DNA of 15,168 nucleotides from JBAZDC01 sp041654595 (GCA_964551305.1 CAZKBT010000071.1:1-15168); one strand, 5' to 3'; positions 7,436 to 14,999 are shown, counted from the stretch's first letter. The notes: generated by a model not told the origin, from the sequence alone. Translations and numbers: made by a program.

Positions 7436-8287
7436 ATGACGAGTTCTCCCACTGTCACTTCGCTTTTGCGAGGCCTTTCCGTCCTGGAGGCGGTCAATAC
7501 CCATGGTCCGGCCGGCTTGTCGCAATTGGTGCGGCACACCAGCCTGCCCAAGGCCACGGTGCTGCGCATGCTCGAAAGCCTGCGTCACGCGGGCTATATT
7601 TCTTTCGACCCGGAAAGCCAGACCTACCGCGTCGGCCTGCGCTCGCTCGCGTTGTCCAACAGCGTGTCTTTCGAAGACCAGATGCTGGAGATTGCGCGCC
7701 CCGTCATGGCCCGCCTGCGCGAGCGCTTGGGCTGGCCGTCGGACTTGGCCGTGTTCCAGCACGACAAGATGGTGATCGTGGATACCAATCGCAAGCTGGG
7801 CATGCTGTCGACCAATCGCACGATCGGCTCGCGCATTCCCTTGATGGCGTCGGCCACCGGCCGCGCTTACATGGCCGGCACGTCGCCGCAGGAACGCAGC
7901 CGGCTGCTGGACATGCTGGCCGCTTCGCCGGATCCTTTCGAACAGCTTGCCAAGGACCGTCCGGCCGCCGAGAAAATGCTGGCGCAGACGGCCAGGCGCG
8001 GCTACGGCCTGTCGAACCAGGAGTTTCTCAAGACCAATCGCGGCGCGGCCGTGGCCGTGATGCGCGGCGACGAGGTGGCGTGCGTGATCAACCTGATCGC
8101 CATCGCCACCCTGGTCAGCATGGATGAAGTCGAAAAACGCTACGTGCCCATGCTGCTGGAGGCAAAGGCGGAGCTGGAGCGGGAGATGGCCAGCGCTCCC
8201 CGCGCACGGGCCGGCGAACCGCTGCGCGTGGTGCGCCGTTCCGCCGACGGCAGGACCCGCACCATATCGAGCAAGAAATCCTCATGA
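7436..8287 (+). CDS. IclR-family transcriptional regulator
   Basis: DNA-binding regulator, 283 aa. The N-terminal winged helix-turn-helix covers about residues 8-68: SLLRGLSVLEAV, then helix-turn-helix SQLVRHTSLPKATVLRMLESL and the wing YISFDPESQTYRVG. The C-terminal GAF-like effector domain covers about 85-250 and contains the family patterns GSRIPLMASATGRAYMA and RGYGLSNQEF. The C-terminal tail after about 255 is unusually long and basic (RARAGEPLRVVRRSADGRTR) compared with the 250-265 aa of most members. AGGTG (7426-7430) lies 5 bases before the ATG, and there is no room for a promoter after the CoA-transferase, so the regulator is probably made from the operon it controls. Its stop overlaps the next ATG (ATGA). 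Members act as repressors or activators with small organic acids as effectors; the double palindrome at 3477-3501 is the candidate site. Confidence 0.93.
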   Translation: MTSSPTVTSLLRGLSVLEAVNTHGPAGLSQLVRHTSLPKATVLRMLESLRHAGYISFDPESQTYRVGLRSLALSNSVSFEDQMLEIARPVMARLRERLGWPSDLAVFQHDKMVIVDTNRKLGMLSTNRTIGSRIPLMASATGRAYMAGTSPQERSRLLDMLAASPDPFEQLAKDRPAAEKMLAQTARRGYGLSNQEFLKTNRGAAVAVMRGDEVACVINLIAIATLVSMDEVEKRYVPMLLEAKAELEREMASAPRARAGEPLRVVRRSADGRTRTISSKKSS

Positions 8288-8904
8288 AACTGTTCCACTC
8301 CCCCGCCTCGCCTTTCGTGCGCAAGGTGCTGATATCGGCCCATGAGCGCGGCATCGCGGATCGCCTCGAACTCGTGCGCGCCGTGGTCAGCCCCATCGCG
8401 CGAGACGAGCGGGTGTCGGCCCACAATCCCAGCGGTCACATCCCGACCCTGCTGCTGGACGACGGCAATGCGCTCTACGACAGCGGCGTGATCTGCCAAT
8501 ACCTGGACGCGCTGCATGGCGGCGAACCGTTGTTTCCGGTCGACCCCGAGCGGAGCATCCGGGCGCTGTGCCTGCAGGCCTTGTGCGATGGCGTGCTCGA
8601 TGCGGGCGTGCTGATGCGGTTCGAGGCCGGACTGCGCCCCGAGGCCATGCGCTGGCCGGCCTGGTACGACGGGCAGCGCACGAAAGTACGCAGCAGCTTG
8701 GCGGTGCTGGAACGCGATTGGATGTCCTGGCTGGCCGGCCCGTTGGATATCGGGATCATCACGGCGGCCTGCGCGCTGGGCTATCTCGATTTCCGCTTCC
8801 CCCAGGATCCATGGCGGCCGGAGCATCCGGTGCTGGCTCGCTGGTATGAAAATTTTTCCCGACGGGATTCAATGCTGGCCACACAGCATAGCGCGGTCGT
8901 CTAG
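8284..8904 (+). CDS. Glutathione S-transferase, YibF-like
   Basis: Cytosolic glutathione S-transferase, 206 aa. The thioredoxin-like N-terminal domain covers about residues 1-78: beta strand MKLFHSPASPFVRKV with Ser9 as the likely thiolate-stabilising residue, the cis-proline in HIPTLLL (Pro54), and the glutathione gamma-glutamyl contact Asp66-Ser67 in LYDSGVICQYL. The helical C-terminal domain covers about 88-200, and LCDGVLDAG plus ACALGYLDFRF resemble E. coli YibF closely by memory. The reaction is not known for this subgroup. Its ATG overlaps the IclR stop. In aromatic and isoprene catabolism, GSTs act as isomerases or glutathione-removing enzymes; whether that applies here is open. Confidence 0.88.
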   Translation: MKLFHSPASPFVRKVLISAHERGIADRLELVRAVVSPIARDERVSAHNPSGHIPTLLLDDGNALYDSGVICQYLDALHGGEPLFPVDPERSIRALCLQALCDGVLDAGVLMRFEAGLRPEAMRWPAWYDGQRTKVRSSLAVLERDWMSWLAGPLDIGIITAACALGYLDFRFPQDPWRPEHPVLARWYENFSRRDSMLATQHSAVV

Positions 8905-8945
8905 CGGCGCCGCGTCACCCCGCGAACAAACAGGAGATAAATCGC

Positions 8946-9680
8946 ATGACTACAGAATTCAAGGACAGTGTGGTGTTGATCACCGGCGGCGGCAACGGTA
9001 TCGGCAAGGCCACCGCGGAACTGTTCATGGCGCGCGGCGCGACGGTGGCCATACTCGATCTCGACATTGGCAATGCGCCGCAGGGCGCGGACGCTCATGC
9101 CGGCAGCGTCACCAGCGACGACGACGTGGCCGCCGCGGTGGAAGCGGTGGCCGGCAAGCACGGCCGCATCGACATCCTGGTCAACAACGCCGGCGTGAGC
9201 TTTTACGGCACGGTGGAAGACGGCACGCTGGACGATTGGCGCCGGGTGATCGACATCAACCTGCTGGGCGTGGCGCGGATGAGCCGCGCGGCGCTGCCGC
9301 ATCTGCGGCGCTCGTCGCACGGCGCCATCGTCAACATCGCGTCCTGCCTGGCGCAGACGGGCCTGGCCAAGCGTGCGCTGTATTCGGCGACCAAAGGCGG
9401 CGTGGAAGCGTTGACGCGGGCCATGGCGGCGGACCTGGTCGCGCAAGGCATACGCGTGAATTGCGTGAATCCCGGCACCGTCGATACTGCCTTCGTCCAG
9501 GGGCTGGCCAATGTCGCGGGGCGCGATACCAGCGAATTCGCGGCGCGCCAGGCCACCGGCTATATGGTGACGGCCGAGGAAGTGGCGCATGCCATTGCCT
9601 ATCTTGCGCGGCCCGGCGCGCGCTCGACCGTCGGCGCCGTGCTGACCGTAGAGGCCGGATTCGGGAGCTTGCGCGTATGA
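8946..9680 (+). CDS. Short-chain dehydrogenase/reductase (classical SDR)
   Basis: NAD(P)(H)-dependent alcohol/ketone oxidoreductase, 244 aa, the usual length of classical SDRs. The cofactor motif TGGGNGIG is at 13-20. An acidic residue at the end of the second strand (ILDLD, Asp38) suggests NAD(H) rather than NADP(H). NNAG is at 80-83. The active site is complete: Asn105 (IDINLLG), Ser133 (NIASCLAQ), Tyr146 and Lys150 (YSATK). VNPGTVDTAF follows at about 174-183. AGGAG (8932-8936) is 9 bases before the ATG, 41 bp after the GST gene. The stop overlaps the next ATG (ATGA). Inference: it oxidises the imported alcohol, feeding the aldehyde dehydrogenase, or acts on a hydroxyacyl intermediate. The substrate cannot be read from the sequence. 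Confidence 0.92.
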   Translation: MTTEFKDSVVLITGGGNGIGKATAELFMARGATVAILDLDIGNAPQGADAHAGSVTSDDDVAAAVEAVAGKHGRIDILVNNAGVSFYGTVEDGTLDDWRRVIDINLLGVARMSRAALPHLRRSSHGAIVNIASCLAQTGLAKRALYSATKGGVEALTRAMAADLVAQGIRVNCVNPGTVDTAFVQGLANVAGRDTSEFAARQATGYMVTAEEVAHAIAYLARPGARSTVGAVLTVEAGFGSLRV

Positions 9681-10462
9681 ATGCCGGCGCGTCCCCCCAA
9701 GGCCAGGAGGGCGGCCATGTCGTGCTGGAGGCCCGTGGCGTCACCAAGGAATTCAAAGGCTTCGTGGCGGTCAAGGACGTCGATCTGAAGGTGCGCGAAG
9801 GCACTATTCATGCGTTGATCGGTCCGAACGGAGCCGGCAAGAGCACGATGTTCAATCTGTTGACCAAGTTCTTGAACCCGACCAGCGGCTCCATCTTCTA
9901 TGAACAGCGAGACATTACCCGGCTCAAGCCGGCGGTGGTGGCGCAACAGGGGTTGGTGCGTTCATTCCAGATCTCGGCCGTGTTTCCCCGCTTGACAGTG
10001 CTGGAGAACGTGCGCGTGGCTTTGCAGCGCAAGCTCGACAGCGGCTATCACTTCTGGCGCAGCGAACGCGGACTGGCCAGACTGCATCCGCGCGCGATGG
10101 AGCTCATCGAGGCGGTGAACCTGACTTCCTATGCCCGACGCATGGCCAGCGAGCTTCCCTATGGCCGCAAGCGCGCCCTGGAGATCGCGACCACCTTGGC
10201 GCTGGAGCCCAAGGTCATGCTGCTCGACGAACCGCTGGCCGGCATGGGCCATGAAGACATCGAACACACGGCGGCGTTGATTCGCCGCGTTGCCAAGGGG
10301 CGCACGGTATTGATGGTCGAGCATAATCTTTCGGTGGTGGCCAACCTTTCGGACGTGATCACCGTGCTCAGGCGCGGCGAGGTGCTGGCCGAGGGGCCCT
10401 ACGAAACGATCTCCCGCAATTCGCAGGTGATGGAAGCCTACATGGGAGCATCGCATGCCTGA
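9677..10462 (+). CDS. LivG-type ABC transporter ATP-binding protein
   Basis: One of two ATPases of the HAAT-family importer, 261 aa, at the inner face of the inner membrane. The start at 9677 overlaps the SDR stop (ATGA); an open frame reaching back to 8846 is only antiphase read-through of the SDR gene. Walker A GPNGAGKST is at 49-57, Q-loop Gln98 in RSFQIS, Walker B VMLLDEP at 180-186 and switch His216 in MVEHN. The ABC signature reads LPYGRKR (160-166) instead of LSGGQ, which agrees with the LPYG-type signature usual in LivG proteins. The C-terminal end overlaps the LivF-type gene by 8 bp. Confidence 0.94.
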   Translation: MNAGASPQGQEGGHVVLEARGVTKEFKGFVAVKDVDLKVREGTIHALIGPNGAGKSTMFNLLTKFLNPTSGSIFYEQRDITRLKPAVVAQQGLVRSFQISAVFPRLTVLENVRVALQRKLDSGYHFWRSERGLARLHPRAMELIEAVNLTSYARRMASELPYGRKRALEIATTLALEPKVMLLDEPLAGMGHEDIEHTAALIRRVAKGRTVLMVEHNLSVVANLSDVITVLRRGEVLAEGPYETISRNSQVMEAYMGASHA

Positions 10463-11189
10463 CCGTCATCGACCCGAAACCACCGGCGCGCCGGTCCTGT
10501 TGAGCGTGCGGGATTTGAACGCCTGGTACGGCGAATCCCACGTGCTGCACGGCGTGAACATGGAAGTGCGCAAGGGCGAAGTGGTCACCTTGCTGGGCCG
10601 CAACGGCGCGGGCAAGACCACGACGTTGCGCTCGATCATGGGCATCGTCTCCAAGCGCACGGGCGACATCGAATACGAAGGCAAGGACCTCACCCGGCTG
10701 CCCATGCACGTGATCGGACGCAGCGGCATCGGCTATGTGCCGGAGGAGCGCGGCATTTTCGCTTCCCTGTCCGTGGATGAAAACCTGTTGCTGCCTCCGG
10801 TGGTGCGTCCGGGTGGCATGACGGTCGAACAGATCTACGCGCTGTTTCCCAATCTGCAAGGACGCGGCTCGACGCAGGGCACGCGGCTTTCGGGCGGCGA
10901 GCAGCAGATGCTCGCCATAGCCCGCATCCTGCGTACCGGCATGCGCTTGCTGCTGCTGGACGAGCCGACCGAAGGGCTGGCGCCGGTCATCATCGAGCAG
11001 ATCGGCGTCGCCGTGCGGGCTCTGCGTGAACGCGGCTTCACGATCGTGCTGGTCGAGCAGAACTTCCGCTTCGCCTCGCAATTGGCGGATCGCCACTACA
11101 TCATGGACGAAGGCAAGGTCGTGGACATGATCCCCGCGAGCGAGCTGGCGAAAAACTCCGAGCGCCTCCAGCGCTATCTTGGCGTCTAG
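10455..11189 (+). CDS. LivF-type ABC transporter ATP-binding protein
   Basis: Second ATPase of the same importer, 244 aa. Walker A GRNGAGKTT is at 48-56, the Q-loop region reads YVPEERGIF (94-102), the canonical signature LSGGEQQ is at 145-151 and Walker B LLLLDEP at 165-171. The switch histidine is replaced by Gln202 in LVEQN, which is normal for LivF proteins, so the pair probably has the usual LivG/LivF asymmetry. GGGAG (10444-10448) precedes the ATG. The start overlaps LivG by 8 bp, which favours equal amounts of the two ATPases. Confidence 0.95.
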   Translation: MPDRHRPETTGAPVLLSVRDLNAWYGESHVLHGVNMEVRKGEVVTLLGRNGAGKTTTLRSIMGIVSKRTGDIEYEGKDLTRLPMHVIGRSGIGYVPEERGIFASLSVDENLLLPPVVRPGGMTVEQIYALFPNLQGRGSTQGTRLSGGEQQMLAIARILRTGMRLLLLDEPTEGLAPVIIEQIGVAVRALRERGFTIVLVEQNFRFASQLADRHYIMDEGKVVDMIPASELAKNSERLQRYLGV

Positions 11190-11200
11190 GGAGATCAAGC

Positions 11201-12088
11201 ATGACAGAGTTTCTAAGTGTCGCACCGCAGGTGCTGTTCGGCCAGCTGCTGGTGGGATTGATCAACGGATCGTTCTATGCCTTGCTGAGCCTGGGACTGG
11301 CGGTGATCTTCGGCATGCTCAACATCGTCAACATGGCGCACGGCGCGTTCTACATGCTGAGCGCGTTCCTGGGCTGGCTGCTGCTCACCCATACGGGGCT
11401 GGGATACTGGTGGGCCCTGGTGCTGGCGCCTTTGACCGTCGCGGCGCTGGGTATCGCGCTGGAGCGCTGCCTGCTGCGCCACCTGTACCGGCTCGACCCG
11501 CTTTATAGCTTGTTGTTCACCTTCGGCATCGCGCTGATCCTGGAAGGGGCGTTCCGGCATTACTTCGGCGTGTCGGGCCAGGCGTATCCGATCCCCGAAT
11601 TGCTGAAAGGCGGCCACAATCTGGGTTTCATGTTTCTTCCGACGTACCGGGCCTGGGTCGTGGTGTTTTCCATGGCCGTATGCTTCGGAACCTGGTACGC
11701 CATCGAGCGGACCCGGCTGGGCGCCTATCTGCGCGCGGCAACCGAAAATCCGACGCTCGTTCAGGTTTTCGGCATCAACGTCCCGGTGATGATTTCGCTC
11801 ACGTATGCGCTGGGCGTCGGCCTCGCGGGCCTGGCGGGGGTGCTGGCGGCTCCGATTTACCAGGTATCGCCGTTGATGGGGTCGAACATCATCATCGTGG
11901 TGTTCGCCGTTGTCGTGATCGGGGGCATGGGCTCGATACTGGGCTCCATCCTGGCGGGCCTGAGCCTCGGCATCCTGGAAGGCCTGACCAAGGTTTACTA
12001 CCCCGAGGCTTCCAACATCGTGGTATTCGTGGTGATGGCTCTGGTCCTGATGGTCAAGCCTACCGGCCTTTTCGGCAAGGAGCACTGA
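11201..12088 (+). CDS. LivH-type ABC transporter permease
   Basis: Inner-membrane permease of the importer, 295 aa, with about eight hydrophobic segments by eye. The N-terminal signature LINGSFYALLSLGLAVIFGM is at about 20-39, followed by NIVNMAHGAFYML. The cytoplasmic coupling loop RAATENPTLVQVFGIN (178-193) contacts the ATPase, and GGMGSILGSILAG (241-253) is the conserved final loop. GGGAGA (11189-11194) partly overlaps the LivF-type stop codon and lies 6 bases before the ATG. One base separates its stop from the next ATG. Confidence 0.95.
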   Translation: MTEFLSVAPQVLFGQLLVGLINGSFYALLSLGLAVIFGMLNIVNMAHGAFYMLSAFLGWLLLTHTGLGYWWALVLAPLTVAALGIALERCLLRHLYRLDPLYSLLFTFGIALILEGAFRHYFGVSGQAYPIPELLKGGHNLGFMFLPTYRAWVVVFSMAVCFGTWYAIERTRLGAYLRAATENPTLVQVFGINVPVMISLTYALGVGLAGLAGVLAAPIYQVSPLMGSNIIIVVFAVVVIGGMGSILGSILAGLSLGILEGLTKVYYPEASNIVVFVVMALVLMVKPTGLFGKEH

Positions 12089-12089
12089 G

Positions 12090-13076
12090 ATGAGCATACA
12101 TTCTTCGGTCATGGTCGACGATCGCGAGCGGCGTGTCGCGCATCCGGGGCGAATCGCCGCGTGGGGCCTGGCGCTGGCGCTATTGGCGATCGCGCCGTTC
12201 TTTCTCTATCCCGTCTTTCTCATGAAGCTGATGTGCTTCGCGCTGTTCGCCTGCGCGTTCAATCTGCTGATCGGCTACGCGGGGCTTCTGTCCTTCGGGC
12301 ATGCTGCGTTTTTCGGCGCCGCCGCCTACATCTCGGCGCATTCGGCCAAGGTGTGGGGCCTGAGTCCCGAGCTCAGCATCCTGGCCGGAACCGCTTGCGC
12401 GGCGGTGCTGGGCTGGATCATAGGCTCTCTCGCGATCCGCCGCCAGGGCATCTACTTCGCCATGGTGACGCTGGCCTTGAGCCAGATGGTGTATTTCCTG
12501 GCGCTGCAGCTGAAGTTCACCGGCGGGGAGGACGGCATCCAGAACGTTCCGCGGGGCATGCTGTTCGGCGTGCTCGACCTAGGCAAGACGCTGAACATGT
12601 ACTTCTTCGTCATGGCGATCTTCGTGATCGGTTTCGTCATCATCCGGCGCGTCGTGCATTCGCCTTACGGCCAGATTCTCAAGGCCATACGGGAAAACGA
12701 GCCGCGCGCCATCTCGCTCGGCTATCAGGTGGAGCGCTATAAACTCCTCGCTTTCGTGCTTTCCGCGACTTTCGCGGGCCTGGCCGGCGCGACCAAGGCG
12801 CTGGTGTTCCAGGTGGCCAGCCTGATCGACGTGCAATGGCAGATGTCGGGCGAGGTCATCCTCATGACCTTGCTGGGCGGCATGGGCACCCTGCTCGGGC
12901 CGGTGGTCGGCTCGGTGCTGGTGGTGTCGCTCGAAAGCTATCTGGCGGAATCCGGCTTTCCAGTGATGGTCGTCATCGGCGTGGTCTTCGTTATCTGCGT
13001 GATGCTGTTTCGCAAGGGCATCGTGGGCGAAGCCAGCGGCTGGTGGGAAGGCCGCGCCGGCCGCAAGGCGTCCTGA
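12090..13076 (+). CDS. LivM-type ABC transporter permease
   Basis: Second permease of the importer, 328 aa, with a short cytoplasmic N-terminus of about 22 residues before the first membrane segment. The pattern NLLIGYAGLLSFGHAAFFG (58-76) is typical of LivM. FTGGEDGIQNVPR (143-155) is the conserved periplasmic loop. The coupling loop is IRENEPRAISLGYQVERYK (200-218), and GGMGTLLGPVVGS (263-275) closes the fold. It is the last gene of the operon. It is followed by only 29 bp before the stop of the convergent acyltransferase. I see no convincing terminator there. Confidence 0.95.
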   Translation: MSIHSSVMVDDRERRVAHPGRIAAWGLALALLAIAPFFLYPVFLMKLMCFALFACAFNLLIGYAGLLSFGHAAFFGAAAYISAHSAKVWGLSPELSILAGTACAAVLGWIIGSLAIRRQGIYFAMVTLALSQMVYFLALQLKFTGGEDGIQNVPRGMLFGVLDLGKTLNMYFFVMAIFVIGFVIIRRVVHSPYGQILKAIRENEPRAISLGYQVERYKLLAFVLSATFAGLAGATKALVFQVASLIDVQWQMSGEVILMTLLGGMGTLLGPVVGSVLVVSLESYLAESGFPVMVVIGVVFVICVMLFRKGIVGEASGWWEGRAGRKAS

Positions 13077-13105
13077 TCGCCGAACGCGGCGGAGCCGGCC
13101 ACATT

Positions 13106-13996
13106 TCAATAACGAGCGGGCTCGCCTTCCGGGCGAGTCTTGAAGCGCCGGTGCACCCAATAGTACTGGGGAGGATCCCGCCGCACCCAGCCTTCGATCA
13201 GGCGGTTGAGCCGGGCGGTGGCGGCGAATTCGTCATCGTCGCCGGGAAAGTCCTCGACCGGAGCAAGGATGTCGGTGTGATAAACGCCGGTCTCGATGTC
13301 CAGCCGCGTCACGATGGGCAGGGTGACGGCATCCCAGGACTTGGCCAGGTGGGCGGTGGCGAGCAAGGTCGCCGCCGGCACGCCGAAGAACGGGACGAAA
13401 GCCGCGCCTTTCAGGCCGAAGTCCATGTCGGGCAGGTAATAGAGCGGGATGCCGTTGCGCAAATGCCGTATCAGGTCGCGCACGCCCTCGCGCCTTTCCA
13501 CCAGATGCACGGTATTGAATCTGGAGCGTCCTTCGCGGACGATCAGGTCGACGTCCGGGTCGCTTTGGCGCGTGTAGATGCTGGTCGAGACCTCGAGATA
13601 GCGGGACAGCGCCGTGGCGGCGGCGTCCAGGCCGATGAAGTGGGGAGCCAGCATGATGATGCGGCGCTCGGCGCTCAACGCCGCCGCCAGATGCTCGACG
13701 CCGTTCAGTTCGATCATGGCATCGACCGCTTCGGGCGGGCCGAACCAGCAGACGCCGCGGTCGATGATCGACTGGCCGAGCAGGCGAAAGTGCGCCCGCG
13801 CGTAGGCGTCGCGCTGTTCCGGGCTCGTGTCGGGAAAGCAGAGCTCGAGGTTGCGGCGCACGATGTGGTCGCGCGAGCGCAGCAGCCTGGGCGCGAGCCA
13901 GCCCAGAAAGGCGCCCCACCGGCGGCGCACGGGCCAGGAGCTGCGTCCGAAATAGGAAAAGACGCGGCGGATCAGGAATCGTTTATTCAATCTCAT
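13106..13996 (-). CDS. lpxL: Lipid A biosynthesis acyltransferase (LpxL/HtrB family)
   Basis: Inner-membrane acyltransferase that adds a secondary acyl chain to the lipid A precursor from acyl-ACP. The protein is 296 aa from the ATG at 13996. The upstream in-frame extension to 14059 is discarded because 13996 overlaps the preceding stop (ATGA) and yields the normal N-terminus. The HX4D catalytic motif is at His119-Asp124 (APHFIGLD). YLPDMDFG (187-194) and the C-terminal YYWVHRRFKTRPEGEPARY (278-296) match E. coli LpxL closely. RRNLELCFP (47-55) is also conserved. A basic N-terminal stretch and a weakly hydrophobic helix (about 8-40) suit peripheral membrane anchoring. It is co-transcribed with the acyltransferase upstream; the acyl chain length cannot be inferred. 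Confidence 0.92.
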   Translation of the reverse strand: MRLNKRFLIRRVFSYFGRSSWPVRRRWGAFLGWLAPRLLRSRDHIVRRNLELCFPDTSPEQRDAYARAHFRLLGQSIIDRGVCWFGPPEAVDAMIELNGVEHLAAALSAERRIIMLAPHFIGLDAAATALSRYLEVSTSIYTRQSDPDVDLIVREGRSRFNTVHLVERREGVRDLIRHLRNGIPLYYLPDMDFGLKGAAFVPFFGVPAATLLATAHLAKSWDAVTLPIVTRLDIETGVYHTDILAPVEDFPGDDDEFAATARLNRLIEGWVRRDPPQYYWVHRRFKTRPEGEPARY

Positions 13997-14847
13997 TGGA
14001 CCTGAGTATCGGGATGCGCGGGCGCGTCCGCGGGAATCTTGTAGCGGTTGTAGCTCCATAGATACTGTTCCGGGAACCGTCGGATCAGGCTCTCCATGGC
14101 GTGGTTGATGGCCTGGGCCAGTTCGGAGGTCGAGTCGGGCAGGGGCTCGGGCAGACGCAGGTAATGGATGCGCCAGCCTCGGCCGCGGGGCAGGCGTTCA
14201 CCCGCCGTCAGGATGATGGCCACCCCCGTCTGGCGCGCCAGCTTGCCCGCCAGGGTCATGGTCAGGGCCGGCTTGCCGAAGAAATCCGCCCAGACGCCTT
14301 CGCCGCTGCCGGGCACCTGGTCCGGCAGCATGCCCACTGCCTCGCCGCGCTTGAGCGCGCGCACGAATTCGCGCACGCCCTGCAGGGTGGCGGGCACGGC
14401 GCGCAGGCCCGACGTGTTGCGCGCCCGCTCCATGACGGGTTCGAGGAGGGCCTGGCGCGGCGGCCGATACATCACGGTAATGGGGCCGTGCTGCAGGAGA
14501 TAGCGCGCGGTGATCTCGAAGCAGCCCAGATGGGGCGTCAGGTAAAGGATGCCGCGCCCTTCGGCCAGGGCGTCCCGCACGACCTGGTCGTCGCTGCTGC
14601 GGGTGCGGGCCAGACATTGCCGGGTTTGCAGCCACACCTTGGGCGTTTCCATGATCATGGCGCCCGTCTGGCCGGCGGCGCGGCGCGCGAATGCCGGATC
14701 CGTGTAGCCCGCCTGGCGCGCGTTGGCCCGAAGGCGGCGCCGATAGCGGCCCGGCCAGGCATAGATCGCGCGGCCGATCACCTTGCCGATGCCGTGCAGC
14801 ACTGGAAGAGGCACCCATGCCAGCAAGCGGAACAGCGCCAATAGCAT
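13993..14847 (-). CDS. Lysophospholipid/lipid A acyltransferase family protein (LpxL/LpxM type)
   Basis: Second, divergent member of the same family, 284 aa from the ATG at 14847. The frame can be extended to a TTG at 14871, but no ribosome site precedes that codon. The ATG at 14847 has only a distant AAGGG about 13 bases upstream, so the start is uncertain by eight codons. The N-terminal hydrophobic helix (about 2-32) is a membrane anchor. The HX4E catalytic motif is at His106-Glu111 (TPHLGCFE). MLPDQVPGSGEGVWADFFGK (173-192) and PEQYLWSYNRYK (259-270) are family signatures. Its stop overlaps the next ATG. The two enzymes presumably add different secondary chains or act on different acceptors; which one does which is not visible. 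Confidence 0.9.
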   Translation of the reverse strand: MLLALFRLLAWVPLPVLHGIGKVIGRAIYAWPGRYRRRLRANARQAGYTDPAFARRAAGQTGAMIMETPKVWLQTRQCLARTRSSDDQVVRDALAEGRGILYLTPHLGCFEITARYLLQHGPITVMYRPPRQALLEPVMERARNTSGLRAVPATLQGVREFVRALKRGEAVGMLPDQVPGSGEGVWADFFGKPALTMTLAGKLARQTGVAIILTAGERLPRGRGWRIHYLRLPEPLPDSTSELAQAINHAMESLIRRFPEQYLWSYNRYKIPADAPAHPDTQVQ

Positions 14848-14893
14848 ATGAAAAGGAAAACCCTTGTACAAGAGGTGGAAAGAATGCGTTTGA

Positions 14894-14991
14894 CGGTATT
14901 TTCGCTTAAAATGCCTTTTATCGCTGAGTTAACCGACAACTTGCGGGGCGATGTCGCCGTGTTCCAAAAAACGCGATGATGCAAAATACCG
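14894..14991. repeat. Inverted repeat CGGTATTTT / AAAATACCG in the acyltransferase-metK divergent region
   Basis: The 9-bp arms at 14894-14902 (CGGTATTTT) and 14983-14991 (AAAATACCG) are exact reverse complements, 80 bp apart, in the AT-richer gap between divergent genes. They could be two half-sites for a regulator or parts of the two promoters. A 9-bp match within 100 bp can also arise by chance, so this is only a marked pattern. I found no convincing -35/-10 pair on either strand here. Confidence 0.3.
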
Positions 14992-14999
14992 CTAAAGCG

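Noticed and set aside
10155..10181. LPYGRKR in place of the LSGGQ signature in the LivG-type ATPase, and Gln for switch His in LivF
   Set aside because: Both are normal for LivG and LivF proteins and do not indicate loss of function.
11213..12112. A 299-codon open frame on the - strand opposite the LivH-type permease
   Set aside because: The Gln/Asp/His-rich composition is the usual complement of a hydrophobic membrane protein; no domain was recognised.
3460..13101. GCCGGCCA found near both edges of the operon (3460-3467 and 13094-13101) as possible insertion target duplication
   Set aside because: An 8-bp GC-palindromic word is expected often by chance in this GC-rich DNA, and there is no mobile element at either edge.
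13121..13137. Hairpin CTCGCC-TTCCG-GGCGAG just after the livM-type gene
   Set aside because: It lies inside the 3' coding end of the acyltransferase and is not followed by a T-run, so I do not call it a terminator.
12836..14005. A 389-codon + strand open frame over the end of the LivM-type gene and the acyltransferase
   Set aside because: It spans two real genes in another frame and has no recognisable motif; both genes have full family signatures.
14890..14912. TTGACG (14890-14895) and TAAAAT (14907-14912) as a metK promoter
   Set aside because: The spacing is only 11 bp, far from the 16-18 bp required by sigma70.
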